Shown: positions 35,402 through 46,800 of the stretch, piece by piece
Layout of the letters: each line of letters begins with the position of its first letter
How positions within the stretch are numbered: the stretch's first letter is position 1
Assembly: GCA_037783415.1 (NCBI GenBank)
Contig: JAZGTN010000022.1
Location: 7,352,001-7,416,000, forward strand
Direction: 5' to 3'
DNA length: 64,000 nt
Origin: Leptasterias polaris
Taxonomy: Eukaryota > Echinodermata > Asteroidea > Forcipulatida > Asteriidae
Notes under the pieces: generated by a model
Told to the model about the DNA's origin: nothing
The model's database searches: none
Seen by the model: the letters and a program-made list of their open reading frames with translations, nothing else
Translations under genes and position numbers: made by a program

Positions 35402-36415
35402 TTAGTTAATTTCTCGTATCTTCATGCTGCAATTCTTCAGTGAATAGAAATTTCCTTTCCAGGTTCCCCATTGCAGGCCTTGGTTGTCATAAACATCCTG
35501 ATTATTGTAGTAGTACTTACCGTTGAGGTTTGAATCATGGCAGTTGCCGTACCACCAGGCACCTATGTCCTTCTGTGCACAGCTTCTATAATAAATATCA
35601 TTGTCACGGTCCTTTGTTGAAAAGGGTTTCCCAAAATGTCTACTAAGGGAATCGCCCACTTTTGCTTCACTGACTGAGTTGTACTTGGCGTTCATAGTAT
35701 ACTTTTCACCGCTTATTTTGAAGTCAGAATAATTGACCCAAACAGCTTCCCCTTCCCAATCTTCCATATCGATCATGAGTTCCCATGTTCCTGGGGGAGA
35801 GGCTTCGGTCAGAGCGCGCAGGTTATCATTCCCAAGCCAGAACTCACCTTTTAGGTCTCCAAACCCTCTCTGGTAGTCGGCCCATTTACGATAGAAATCC
35901 ACGCTTCCATCCTGCCTCCTCTGTAACACGACCCAGCCTCCGTCGTTTCTCTCCATGTCGCAGTAGACGTCCAAGCCCTCACTCAGACTGCTGGGAAAGA
36001 TGGTGTAGACACCGCTGGGAATCTTGCCTTTATCAGCTTGAAGAAGCTCCTTACAAGAGGCAAAATCTGATAAGAGATTTGTGTCTCTGTCTTCGTCAAA
36101 GTAGAAACTTCCTTGGAGCCAGCTGATGTTTTTAGGGAACTGGGTCTTTGTAGCGGAATTCAACTCGCATCGTTTTTCGCTGTCAAAGTAGTTGATGGAG
36201 ACACAACGAGGATCTATCGTACAGTCTCTCACACACGTTACAGATGACACGACCCTTGTGCTGTTGCGAACAAAACCCTTTATAACTCGATTTTGTGCAC
36301 CAAAAAACTCAGTTGTCTTTAGAAAGGGGAAAGAATTCTGGCTCCAAACTTTCAGAATGGAGACAGCAATGAAAACTAGACTTGACCAGAATGAGAAAAC
36401 AGATTTTCTCTCCAT
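35402..36415 (-). CDS. Secreted apple/PAN + fibrinogen-domain lectin (intact, intronless)
   Basis: A 337-residue protein. I chose the start MERKSVF because it begins a signal peptide (hydrophobic 7-24, likely cut near WSQ|NS) and is conserved in two paralogues; an in-frame ATG 30 codons upstream lacks this. Residues about 30-105 form an apple/PAN-like domain (Cys 61, 65, 71, 83). Residues 118-337 form a complete fibrinogen C-terminal domain: CKELLQ, GVYTIFP, VYCDME, GGWVVLQRRQDGSVDFYRKW, WLGND, calcium-site-like DRDND at 269-273, and CHDSNLNGKYY. Paired cysteines are 121/152 and 279/292. Such proteins (ficolin/FREP-like) bind acetylated sugars on microbes outside the cell. Residue 29 is Phe where paralogues at 42 kb and 52 kb have Cys, so the apple domain may have lost a disulfide. 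The single exon is unusual for this family. Confidence 0.9.
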   Translation of the reverse strand: MERKSVFSFWSSLVFIAVSILKVWSQNSFPFLKTTEFFGAQNRVIKGFVRNSTRVVSSVTCVRDCTIDPRCVSINYFDSEKRCELNSATKTQFPKNISWLQGSFYFDEDRDTNLLSDFASCKELLQADKGKIPSGVYTIFPSSLSEGLDVYCDMERNDGGWVVLQRRQDGSVDFYRKWADYQRGFGDLKGEFWLGNDNLRALTEASPPGTWELMIDMEDWEGEAVWVNYSDFKISGEKYTMNAKYNSVSEAKVGDSLSRHFGKPFSTKDRDNDIYYRSCAQKDIGAWWYGNCHDSNLNGKYYYNNQDVYDNQGLQWGTWKGNFYSLKNCSMKIREIN

Positions 36416-36756
36416 CTCGTCTTGCTTCCAATTCCAAAAGTGTTTGGGCTCTAGTTCTTTTGCGTATTCAAATGAAAAATAAAAGACAGACAGAGCTTGT
36501 TGCAAACTGCTTTACCAACCACTATCATAGAATGTGTGATACAAATGCGAAGACTTGTGACGACCTAAACGTTTCGACCATGGCAGAGGCTTCAAAGTAA
36601 CGCGATGAACACAAATCTCAAACTTATACAAATAGAAACCAATTGAATTCAGTCAATCTGCTGGCGGTCTAATAGGCCCTTTGTAAGCATCGTCTTTGAG
36701 GTTACTGTAATTAAGTTGCCATTGTTGAAGCACACTGCAGCTTTACAGATTTCCTC

Positions 36757-37010
36757 TGCATCTCGTCTTGCTTCCAATTCAAACACATTAAGTGTTGTTT
36801 TGGAGTTGTATACTCAAATAAAGCAATGAAGGAAATATCTTTTGCAAACTGCTCACCAACCAACCCAAAAAGCTTGTGATGATAATTGCGGAAAACATTG
36901 CTTCATGTGAACACGTCTCATTGAACACACCTCGAACTAAACGATATAAGAAACAAACTAGACAAAAAGATACCAACAAACAATAGCCAATCAGTTGGGG
37001 GCACATACCG
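36757..37010 (-). repeat. Orphan copy of a fibrinogen-gene upstream region
   Basis: About 250 bp (GCATCTCGTCTTGCTTCCAA to GCCAATCAGTTGGGGGCA) matches the sequence immediately upstream of the pseudogene start at 42257-42500, including AACACACCTCGAACTAAACG and the CCAAT-containing AGCCAATCAGTTGG. No coding sequence follows it. It is probably the 5' flank of a lost family member. Confidence 0.75.
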
Positions 37011-37079
37011 TTCATACGAAAATGTATGGACTGTTCCATTTTACTCGGCTTCGCCGCGTGAAATGGAGCAGTCGACTCG

Positions 37080-38600
37080 GAGATTTCACATCGTGATTAT
37101 TGTACTCATAATGCATTCAATATTTGTAATAACTAAAACTACAGTTGCTAATTTTCAATCAATTGATAAAAAAATTAGTTACCTGACGTAAGAACTGCGT
37201 AGCGTAGGACGACCTATATATATTTTTCACTAGTTTTTTCCCCCTGCGACTTAAAGGCAAAGTCAGGGGGGGGGGGGGGGGGGGGGCGGAAGGGGTGTTG
37301 CGCAATCATTTGCGATCGCTGTTGGGGTACACTCCATTTTAAAAATAGGTAATGACCATTAAAAAACAAAAAGAAATCCATGTATACCGTTAAAATTCTC
37401 TCTTTATCAGCACTGAAAACATAACAGTGTATATCGTAAGAGTATTTTCAATTGTTGAGATGCTTAATTTTAAATAAAGTGCGTAAAAATATTATCGAAA
37501 ATGTTTATTGCAGCGGCTAACGTGTATGAATGGGTCCAGGTGGGAATTTCGTTACAAATGGTCTCCCCTAAAATGGCTACAAATATCGACATAATGTGAA
37601 AAAAATTATCGTTCATCCTCTGATTTTTTTTCATTAACGTAATATTTAGGAATAGATCTTTCATTCCTGAAAGTTTAATCAAAATCCCTCGGTACATTTT
37701 AGATATTTGACGATTTTTTTGGAGAGAATGGATCCCGCCAATACTTAGTTTGCGTTCAAACGATCTCTGTTGACGGACGGGAACATTTGCCGCAGGTAAT
37801 TGTAATTCTGAGGCAACATACACATCTTAAACAGATATGTTATACATGTCGTTTAGGTTAAATATATGTTGTTTATTAAATAGTTAATTTACTGAAGCAG
37901 TTGGCAAGGCAAAAAAAACAATTTACAAATGTTTTCTGGTGTAAAGATTTTGTGAATTTACAACATTTGAAGATAACAATACCCTCTGATAAAATGGACT
38001 CGTCCAGGCAGTCTCAACGGCACGCAGCGGAGAGCAACCGTAAATTCAAATAGTGTGTACTGTGCATACACACCATAGAGCATAGCTCTATGGCATACAC
38101 ACACACACGTTTGTACGTGGGGAGCTTCGACCAGTTCACGTCGCGATGGTCGAATGAGATTATTTTCAACGTAGGTGGCGCGCTGGTGGCGCTACCCCAT
38201 CCGCCCCCCCCCCCCCCCCCCGGGCAAAGTATACCTTTGGTTTTTGGAATCCTATATATATATATATATATATATAATAAAACTAACCTGTGAAAATTTC
38301 ACTTCAAAAGGTGGTAGCGTTTTTGAGATATCGCCGAAATACCTGAGCAATATGTCCACATAGGAAGAAAATTCCCTATAGGAATACACAAACTGAGAAA
38401 CGTTTCTGACAGAAACGTTTCTCAGATTCAAATTTTGGGGCATAAAACCTGACATCTTTTTTCACAACCACATTACTTCGAAGTGAAATGATTCTCAAAA
38501 TGCTTTATACTATCGAAAGCTGCTGTACTTCTTACCAAGTAAGTTTGTATCGCCATTTCAAAGTCATTACCAAACGGAAACAGACCTTTTAAACTCTTAT
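37080..38600. other. Intergenic with repeats
   Basis: Holds a 21-base G run (37266-37286), an 18-base C run (38204-38221), an (AT)n tract (38254-38275) and an inverted copy of the dispersed repeat found at 8884-9160, with a palindrome GAGAAACGTTTC at 38395-38424. No gene. Confidence 0.6.
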
Positions 38601-38961
38601 AGAGGGCGCCCCACTGGATGGCAGCACCTCAAAAACATATTGTACATTTTATTGAACATTTATTGAAAAAAAAAAAATGTTTTGAATGAGCTATTCGCCC
38701 CAGATCTTCACTCGCTGACAGAGTATGGTGTGAGGATACAACATGATTACTTGTTTGACATTGCCACTGTATGTAGGCTCTAGGTTGAGCTTTAAAACTG
38801 TTTTTACTTGCTTTTATTTACTTGCTTGTGTGAACAACTTAGCCTACGGCAACACGGACAGCCAATCACCAAGAGGTGCACTGCTTTGTTGTTCGGTCGC
38901 TTGAATTGTACTCCCCTCTTGCCCATTGTATGTCGAACAATTGGCGTGATTGATACAATGG

Positions 38962-39890
38962 TTGCCTGGATTTTTTATTTTTTATTTTTTTTACGGAAGT
39001 CGCCCAACACAAGGCCCAAAGGCCACTCGAGGTGAGGGCTAAAAAAAGAAGAGAAAAGGAAAAGAAAGCGCAGAGAATTATACTCTGGATACTACTGTTG
39101 CTGCTGTTGATAGTGCCAGTATACCCTAATGGACATTTATTTTTATTTTTATTTATTAGAAAATATATCAGGCAACAGTAAAAACATCAAAATACAAAGA
39201 AACAATGGGGGTGTGGGGGGGGGGGGGGGGGGGAGAAACAGGGAAAAAAAAGACAAAACACAGACGCACCACTGAAAGAGAGATGCAGGCCTGAGGGATT
39301 GCCTAAAAAGCTAATAGCTTATCTAGAGGCTTTCCCACTGCACCCGCTCAATGGAGAAAAAAACAACCAAAAACAAGACTAGAAAGAAACACAAAAATGT
39401 GACGATGCAAAGCACAAAGGTTAAGACAAAGCAAAACTGGACTATCAGTTAACTGGAACAATTAAAGGCAACAGTACTGGCAAATGGAATGATAAAAATC
39501 ACACATTAACTACTACGTGTAAAAAACAGTTAAGAACTGGTTGGAAAAATATATAAATATAGTAATAATAAATTACAGCACTTCAATCATTCTGTCTAAT
39601 GCGGCTCTATGTTGAGCTTTAAAACTGTTAAAATTAAAAAGAAACTCATCTCTGACAGTTTCAGGGAGAGAACTCCACATACGAGAGAATCTATGAAACA
39701 ACGAATGCTTAAAGGCATCAGTTCTGGCAAATGGATGATTAAAAAATAGACTTTCACTTCTACGGCTATTGATAGACAGGTAGTTAAAAACTGGTATGTC
39801 ATGAAAAATCGATTTCCCGCCAGATAGGCCTATCTTTACAGCATTTTTGTAAAGAGAAAGAAACCATGATAAAATTCAGCCACAACTTGC
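38962..39890 (-). pseudogene. 5'-truncated LINE (RT C-terminal fragment and 3' UTR)
   Basis: Read on the minus strand, about 100 codons ending at the stop at 39573 give SIFHDIPVFNYLSINSRRSE, FFNHPFARTDAFKHSLFHRF, RMWSSLPETVRDEF and a terminal FKAQHRAALDRMIEVL. This is the region after the RT domain of a non-LTR element. A 3' UTR with GGCCTTTGGGCCTTGTGTTG and an A-rich end at 38962-38991 follows. The family is uncertain. Confidence 0.75.
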
Positions 39891-40068
39891 TCGTTAAAAC
39901 CTGAGGTAAAAATAATATTATAACAACAAACAGCATGCGGTTGCCAATGGAAACTAGTCTCAAAGGGGGACTTTTGTCATGATCATAGCAGACCTGTGGC
40001 AGTAGATGAAATACCTTTACAATGAAATATGTAAATTCCACATCGCGCGTGCGCACATTTTATAAAAC

Positions 40069-40610
40069 CATTGGGTGCGTTCGATTAGCTTCCCCGGGTC
40101 GACCCAGGTCTTCCCCCGGTGCGTTCGAATAGCTTTGACGTCATTCGCGGGGCTCACCCGGGTCAGCCCCAAGTGCCCTGCTTGTGTAGAGCGGGTCACT
40201 TGGGGCTGCCCCTGGTTCATGACGTCACGGCGAAAAACTTTCTCAATGGCCACCATTTTGTTTGTAATTCAGCGGGACAGTCTGACACACATTTTCGCCA
40301 TTACAACAGCGTTTTTGTGAGCAATAAGTATTTTTTATTCGAAGCCGGGTACCTTTGTATCACTGTGGAGTTGTACAAATTGTTTAATGTTGCAGTTTTA
40401 CCTTGAGAATAATTATTTTACGATGTTTTCGTGAATCCACGGAAAGTATCGGACATACGGCACAAAATGGAAGTAGTTCCGGTCGGCTGTCCCAAGATGC
40501 ATCGGTGTGAATGCTGGGGGAAGTTGGCGTTCGATTAGCTCATGGTTAGGGGCTCACCCGGATGAGCAGACCGGGGTCGACCCGGGGAAGCTAATCGAAC
40601 GCACCCACTG
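40069..40610. mobile_element. TIR element with GGGTGCGTTCGATTAGC ends
   Basis: The left end GGGTGCGTTCGATTAGCTTC and the right end GAAGCTAATCGAACGCACCC are perfect inverted repeats. Allowing one mismatch they extend to CATTGGG/CCCACTG, a hAT-like start. Internal GGGTCGACCC and GCCCCAAGTG palindromes make it GC-rich. No transposase; the target duplication is not evident. Confidence 0.8.
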
Positions 40611-41056
40611 TTTGGCAAAATGAGGGAACATCGCGCCTTTAGTGTGAGAAATCGATGGTGCATATTATGACACATATTATGATAATGTTACACGCTGTTA
40701 TGGGGATCCCGGTGTTTTGTACAACAGAGGGGGCTAATGCCAACGGAGGCGAAGCCCAGGGTGCCATTTCCCCCAAAAGTTTACAAACACATGGACCCCA
40801 TCAGAGAGCAGGCAACAATTTGTTTTATACCATGGTAATATTTTCCTCTTTTTTGGAAGCGATCTGTTGTCATCTTCCAACATTAGTACGGGGAAATTGG
40901 CACAGTTAAAAATACAGAAGAACAATGGTGGTCGTTGACAGAAATATTGCTTCATTGTTCCCTACGAAGGGCACTTTCCATGGAGAAAATGGCTCCCCCA
41001 TGAAATATGCTAATAACATCCACGCATGCGTATAATATACACTACTGGTTGGTAAA

Positions 41057-41219
41057 CTAGGGGCCTCAGCTTTCTCAAACTTCGGCTTGGGCGCCGTCTC
41101 CGGCTTGGGCTCCCGGTTAATTTTTTTTTTTTGCCACAGCGTGTATTTGCACGCGGTGGTTCGAACATCAGGTGGAGCCTGGAGCCGGAGCCCAAGCCGA
41201 GGTTTGAGAAAGGCCCTAG
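41057..41219. mobile_element. MITE with CTAGGG...CCCTAG ends
   Basis: Left CTAGGGGCCTCAGCTTTCTC and right TTTGAGAAAGGCCCTAG arms are imperfect inverted repeats (shared core CTCAAAC.TCGGCTTGGGC), with repeated GGCTTGGGCTCC modules. Confidence 0.7.
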
Positions 41220-41539
41220 GCAGAAACACTAACGTTTATGCTTCACCATCACAACTTCTCGTCATCATGCTGCATTTCTTCAGCGAATACAAATTTGACA
41301 CTATTCGGCGCTATTTAGGCCTATGTACTGAAAATACTTTACAAACAAGAATTGACTATAGGTTTTATAAGCGTGACATTTTTAACGTTGAAGGGATCCT
41401 ACCTTTAATATGATTTCAGTTTGACGGAGCGCATCCATACCCAGAACCGATATCAAAATCTGAGAGCGCTCAAGGATTCAAACCAAAACAGTTGCGATTT
41501 TGTTGTTATATCCAAGACACTAAAATGAAGTGTAACATT

Positions 41540-42259
41540 TTAGTTAATTTCTCGTATCTTCATGCTGCAATTCTTCAGTCAGTGAGTAGTAATCTCCTTT
41601 CCAGGTTTCCCATTGCAGGCCTTGGTTGTTATAAACATGATTCTTGTAGTACTTACCGTTGAGGTTTGATCATTCCCCAGCCAGAACTCACCATTCAGGT
41701 CTCCGAACCCTCTCTGGTAGTCGGCCCATTTACGATAGAAATCCACGCTTCCGTCCTGCCGCCTCTGAAACACAATCCAGCCTGCGTCGTTTTCCTCCAT
41801 GTCGCAGTAGACTTCCAAACCCTCACTCAGACTGCTGGGAAAGATGGTGTAGACACCGCTGGGAATCTTGCCTCCGGCAGCTTGAAGAAGTTCCTTACAA
41901 GAAGCAAAAACTGATAAGAGATGTGTGTCTTTATCTTCGTCATAGTAGAAACTTCCTTTGAGCCAGTTAAATTTTTTGGGGAACTGTGACTTTGTGGCGG
42001 AATTCAACTCACACCGTTTCTCATTGTCAAAGTAGTTGATGGAGACACAGAGAGGATCTATCATACAGTCTCTCACACACGTCACAGATGACACGACCCT
42101 TGTGCTGTTGTGAACGAAACCCCGAAGAACTCGATTTTGTGCACCCCAAAAATCAGTTGTCTTTAGAAAGGAGCAAGAATTCTGGCTAAAAACTTCCACA
42201 GTGAAGAAAGCATTAAAAACTAGACTTGACCAGAATGAGAAAACATATTTTCTCTCCAT
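41540..42259 (-). pseudogene. Apple + fibrinogen-domain gene broken by internal deletion
   Basis: Closely resembles the intact gene at 35402-36415: start MERKYVF, signal peptide, apple domain including Cys29, and the fibrinogen start up to EFWLGND. About 290 bp present in the intact gene are then missing: the sequence jumps to the NLNGKYY segment in a different frame. An extra CTGA near 41576-41582 further disturbs the C terminus. The resulting 226-codon frame lacks the central fibrinogen core, the calcium site and the second disulfide. Upstream it keeps the CCAAT-containing flank. Confidence 0.88.
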
Positions 42260-42605
42260 CTCGTCTTGCTTCCAATTCCAAATTCAAGTTGTGTTTGGAC
42301 CAGTTGTATACAAATGAAGCAAATGAAAGAGCTAGCTGTTGCAAACTGCTCACCAACCAACCGAGAAAAGCTTGCGATTTAAAATGAGAAGTATGGCTTC
42401 ACATGAACAAGCCGCAGTGAACACACCTCGAACTAAACGATATAAGATACAACTGGAAAATAGATAGTAACAAACCTCAGCCAATCAGTTGGAGGCATCT
42501 AATACGCAGTTATACATTTCTATATTAAACAAAATATTAGATGCATTTTATTTATACAATAAAGCAGAATGTTACCACTCGTAAAAATACACTAGTGGTT
42601 GACAT

Positions 42606-42906
42606 AAGGGAACATCGCGACTTTTTGTATGACTGATGGCCGCGTGACGCATACGCATTTGTGCGTCTGCCTAGTGCTTAACCAATAGTGCCTGTACGCT
42701 TGCATGAATGTAATTAGCTTGTTCTGTAGGTGGGGTTAAACAGTGTGCATTACACATGCATGAATGTAAAAAGCAACACGGGAAGGGCCCTTCCAATGAA
42801 ACATGCTAATTACATTACATTCACGCATGCGTAAATACACTATTGGGTGGTCAACTATCTGCAGACGCGTATGCGTCACGCCACCATCAAAGGTGCGATG
42901 TTCCCT
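42606..42906. mobile_element. TIR element with AGGGAACATCGC ends
   Basis: AGGGAACATCGCGAC at left and GGTGCGATGTTCCCTC at right are inverted repeats. Further in are matched GTGACGCATACGCA / GCGTATGCGTCACG arms, plus repeated CATGAATGTAATTAGC / GCTAATTACATTACATTC blocks. A related end is at 40621-40660. Confidence 0.7.
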
Positions 42907-43809
42907 CATTTTGTTTATGTTAACAACCTTAATCTCAGGGAGAACAATGAATAACATTAAATTCTAAACTTTGATATCAAACCACACCACGGAACAACAA
43001 AAGCGAAAAATCACATTAAGTTCACCAGAGGTCCGAAGTAGTAATGTTACAAAGATGTGTAATAGTGTAGGCGAGGGGTGCAAAATACAGCTAGAATTGC
43101 TCAGTAAGTGATAAAAGCATCATACTTGGCACAATTATTCTTTAACCCATACTGAATATTTTCAAGGGTGGAGCCATTGAATACAGCGAATTCCTTAGCA
43201 ATGGTTGCTAGGTAACAAATTTACTCTAGCAACGGGCTTTTGAAGCCTATCTACTACATTCGGAAAGGTTGGTGCTAAGTTACAGAACACCAGAACTATC
43301 AGTAGACATGTTTTAAAGACAATTAGTGTCATCAGAAAACAAAATAACACAATTAAAATCACCACAAAACAATGTAGCATTTGTTTTGTTGCTAGGTAAT
43401 AGATAAAAAGTACCAACAGCGTATATATTTATCCTCTATTTGTAAAAATTATGCTCCTACTTCGCATAGCCTACAGAAGAGGAATGTTTTGGGTAAATAA
43501 TCTTTACAGGTTATCATAATTGTTATCAGAAAGTAACAACAAATTAAATATGAAGTTGCTTAGTAACCTATTAACCATAGCAACCGTCTGAGTACACATA
43601 ATAGACTACCTGTGAACACAGGATTCACTGAACTCATTAACTGAACTTAAACATGTACTTTTATCAATAGAAGATCTCATTCATGGACACATAATAAAAG
43701 CAATGGTACCATTCATCAAATCAAAACATTGTTGCTACGGTACCAACGGTACCAACTTGCAACTGTCAATTATGTTATCACCTTGGACTTTCTTTTCCAG
43801 ACTTTAGCT

Positions 43810-46800
43810 TCAAGCGTTGTCACAATCTCTCCTGCAAGTGCAGTAAACAGTGCATTGCATATGCGCTCGTACACATTTACAGTCTCTACACCTGCTCCTG
43901 CATGCACATTTCAGCAGCTCTGGGCAGGATGCACTGGCTTCTGGCAGATTTGTCCACAGGGGCTTCCACTGTTCAGGGCAAGTCCATCCCCACTGAGCAG
44001 GAGAGGGAAACTCGTGATATGCCATAGTAGTACGCCCCCAGTAGTGGCCACCTTGCAATACTGCCCTCCTGATATGTTGTTGTAGGGCAGCCTTGGTGGG
44101 AGGAAGGGCTGACATCTGACGCCCTTTGCGCGTGAAAAGAAGCTTCCTTACTTCGTTGATTGCAGCACATGTTGATGTCCTGTCATAGAGAAGGATGGTG
44201 AAATATTCTAGGGAAGCTTCTGTCTCTTCAGTTATTTGCTCTGGTGAGTCGTGCAGCTCAAAGAAGGCTGTAGTAAACTCATCGTGTGTTTCCCACACTT
44301 TCCATGCAGTCTTCTTTCCCACTTGGGCAAACTGGGATACAGTGTCGCAGCCTGTGAAAGCATGAAACACCGGAAGTACTAAGGATTTTTGTGGGCCAAG
44401 TGATGCACATATTTCATGAGCCGGGATGAAGTGAAAGTTATTGCCAGTACCGAATGCAATCCAGAGTTCTACTCTTCCTAGCTGCTGTACAGCCGCTACC
44501 GCTAGCACAACTACATCGGTATCCACCGTTCGAACAAGGATTTTGTGAAAGCCCTGCTTGACAGCGTCAGAGACATGAACCATAATCCTGGAATCTGCTT
44601 CCTCGTGATTGCAGGGAGCGATGTTGGTCGTTTCTCGTGCAGGTACACAACGTACAGTACCACCATCGGTAACAACAAGAGCCTGCTCTGCTGATGCACT
44701 TGCTATCAGTTCATTGTTCAGAAGTTTAAATAACTCTATCTTGTTGATGTTTAAGCGAAGGAACTGCTGCCAGTCCTTTGGTATGGGGCTGGACACCTCC
44801 ACACGTCTCCGTTGCCTATGACCCATAGCACGCTTTTCTCTGGTCTGTGCCTTTAGACTGTTGTCGAAGTATTGATCCCAGACAATATCTACTCGTAGAG
44901 CCTGATTTTGCTCTTTTTTGATATGTGGAACAAACACATTTGCTGCGTATTCGCCAAATGTCTTGCATCCTCCAGGTCGAAGCATGTTCACGAGTACAGC
45001 ACCATCAAAGATGCTCACATCTGTGTCTGGCCTTACATTACTTGTAGACTCTACATGTCTTTCAAGACAATCTATGAGATCGGACTTCTTCCCTGGCAAG
45101 CGTAACTGCCCATATGAAGAGAGAGATGGCGGAAATGGATGATTTTCGTGGCTGAAAAAATTGTCCAAGTCACCGTCTCTTGTCTGACATGCAATATACA
45201 GCCTTGCGAAGAGAGAAGATTCACTTTTGAGAAGATCGACCTGTGCCCCTGCTTTATTTGATGACCTTTTTGTTTGTTCGTTGAACAGTACTACCTTGTT
45301 CCTGGTGATGGTGGCTGTTATTGGCTTTATGTTTGCCCTGAGGCGCTCGTCCACAAACGTTGCATACTGCTCCTGACCCTTTGATTGTATAGTGTTGAGG
45401 CACTCGTTCGACTGCTGGTCCATTATGTCCTTTGAATGCAGTCTCAGAAGGTCCTGGCTTTCTTCCTCAAATGGGCTCCCCATGCCCTCGATTACATTTG
45501 CAAGTGCATTCACCTGTTTAGCAAATAACTTCTGGGTGGCATCAGTTTGCTCATGATGGTTTCTTTGAATAGCACTTTCTCTTTTACCTACCATGGATGA
45601 CTCAAATTCAGAAATGACGCGGACAAGTTCTGGCCCTGCTACTGCCCATCGTAAAAGAGCGTCTGCATCCTGTGTCAATCCAATTATTCCTCCTTCGTTC
45701 TTCATCACGCCGTTATTCTGTTCATGGCCATGGTCAATGGCGATCAGGGAAAATTTTCGCTGGGACTTTGCCATAACGAACTTGCCACGCTGGAATTCCT
45801 GGGCAACATCAGGATGGGTTCTATCAAGGCTACACATATCCCTCACGTGAACTGACATCCAACGGGCGTAATGGGTGTGGTTGAGACTGAAGAACCAAGG
45901 TGTCAATTTAGTGAGTGTATCTACGTACAAGTCAAAGTGACCCGTACGCAATGATCGCACAAATGCCAACACAAGCAGTTCTAGTTCAAGACATGTGTAC
46001 CAGTACAGGAACTGTGGAGTCTCATTCTTCCGCCGTGTGCACCAAAGGCTGAAACTCTCTGGATGATCTTGTGGGTTGGTTGTGAGATACACATCATATG
46101 CCTTTTTCAGGAGAATATATAATGCACATGCAGTAACTTGGTGGGCATGTCTGGTACGGGTGACATGGGATGCCTTCAGGAACGATTCCACAATGCCAGG
46201 AGTGGCAAGTTCTGCCTCTTGGAGAGCTTCCACCCAACCACTACCTTCCAACCAATGACCCAAGACTTTGTTGCAGGTCATCTCTATGTGAAGTCCCCCA
46301 AGAAGTATGACAAACTTGTTCTCACCATAAAACCCATCCATAGACCATTGTAGCTGTTTCATCTTGGCAAACAAGGGCTGGTCAACGGTTATCACTGGAA
46401 TCTGGCCAGGGTTGACATGATGCACAGCTTCCTGAATAACTTCAAAGCAGTGACGCAACATCGAGGGGGTGCTGGCCTCCTCAACAAATAGGGGCAGCAT
46501 GGCATTGATTGATGGTAAGACGTCTGGTTCTGCTATTAGACTGGCGTGGTATGCTGCCCAAGAAATATTAGAATCAGAGGATATTTTATCTGCATGCAGA
46601 TTCTCAACATGACTCAGCCAGTCATATTCTTTCCCAATCTCTTTACTCAGAGTGTCGAGAGAAGATGTCGTCGGGTTACCAGCAGTGAGTGGAACAAAGA
46701 CATCCTTCGATGGCAGACCTGTAGGTTTTATTTCACTGTAAGCGATGGGCAAGTCCTTCACCTTTCTTTGTCCCTTCAGAGGTGCTATTGAATGGGTGAA

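Noticed and set aside
35785..36482. Plus-strand open frames within the lectin gene
   Set aside because: Shadows of the minus-strand fibrinogen-domain coding sequence; similar shadows occur at 41659-41961 and 51727-52211.
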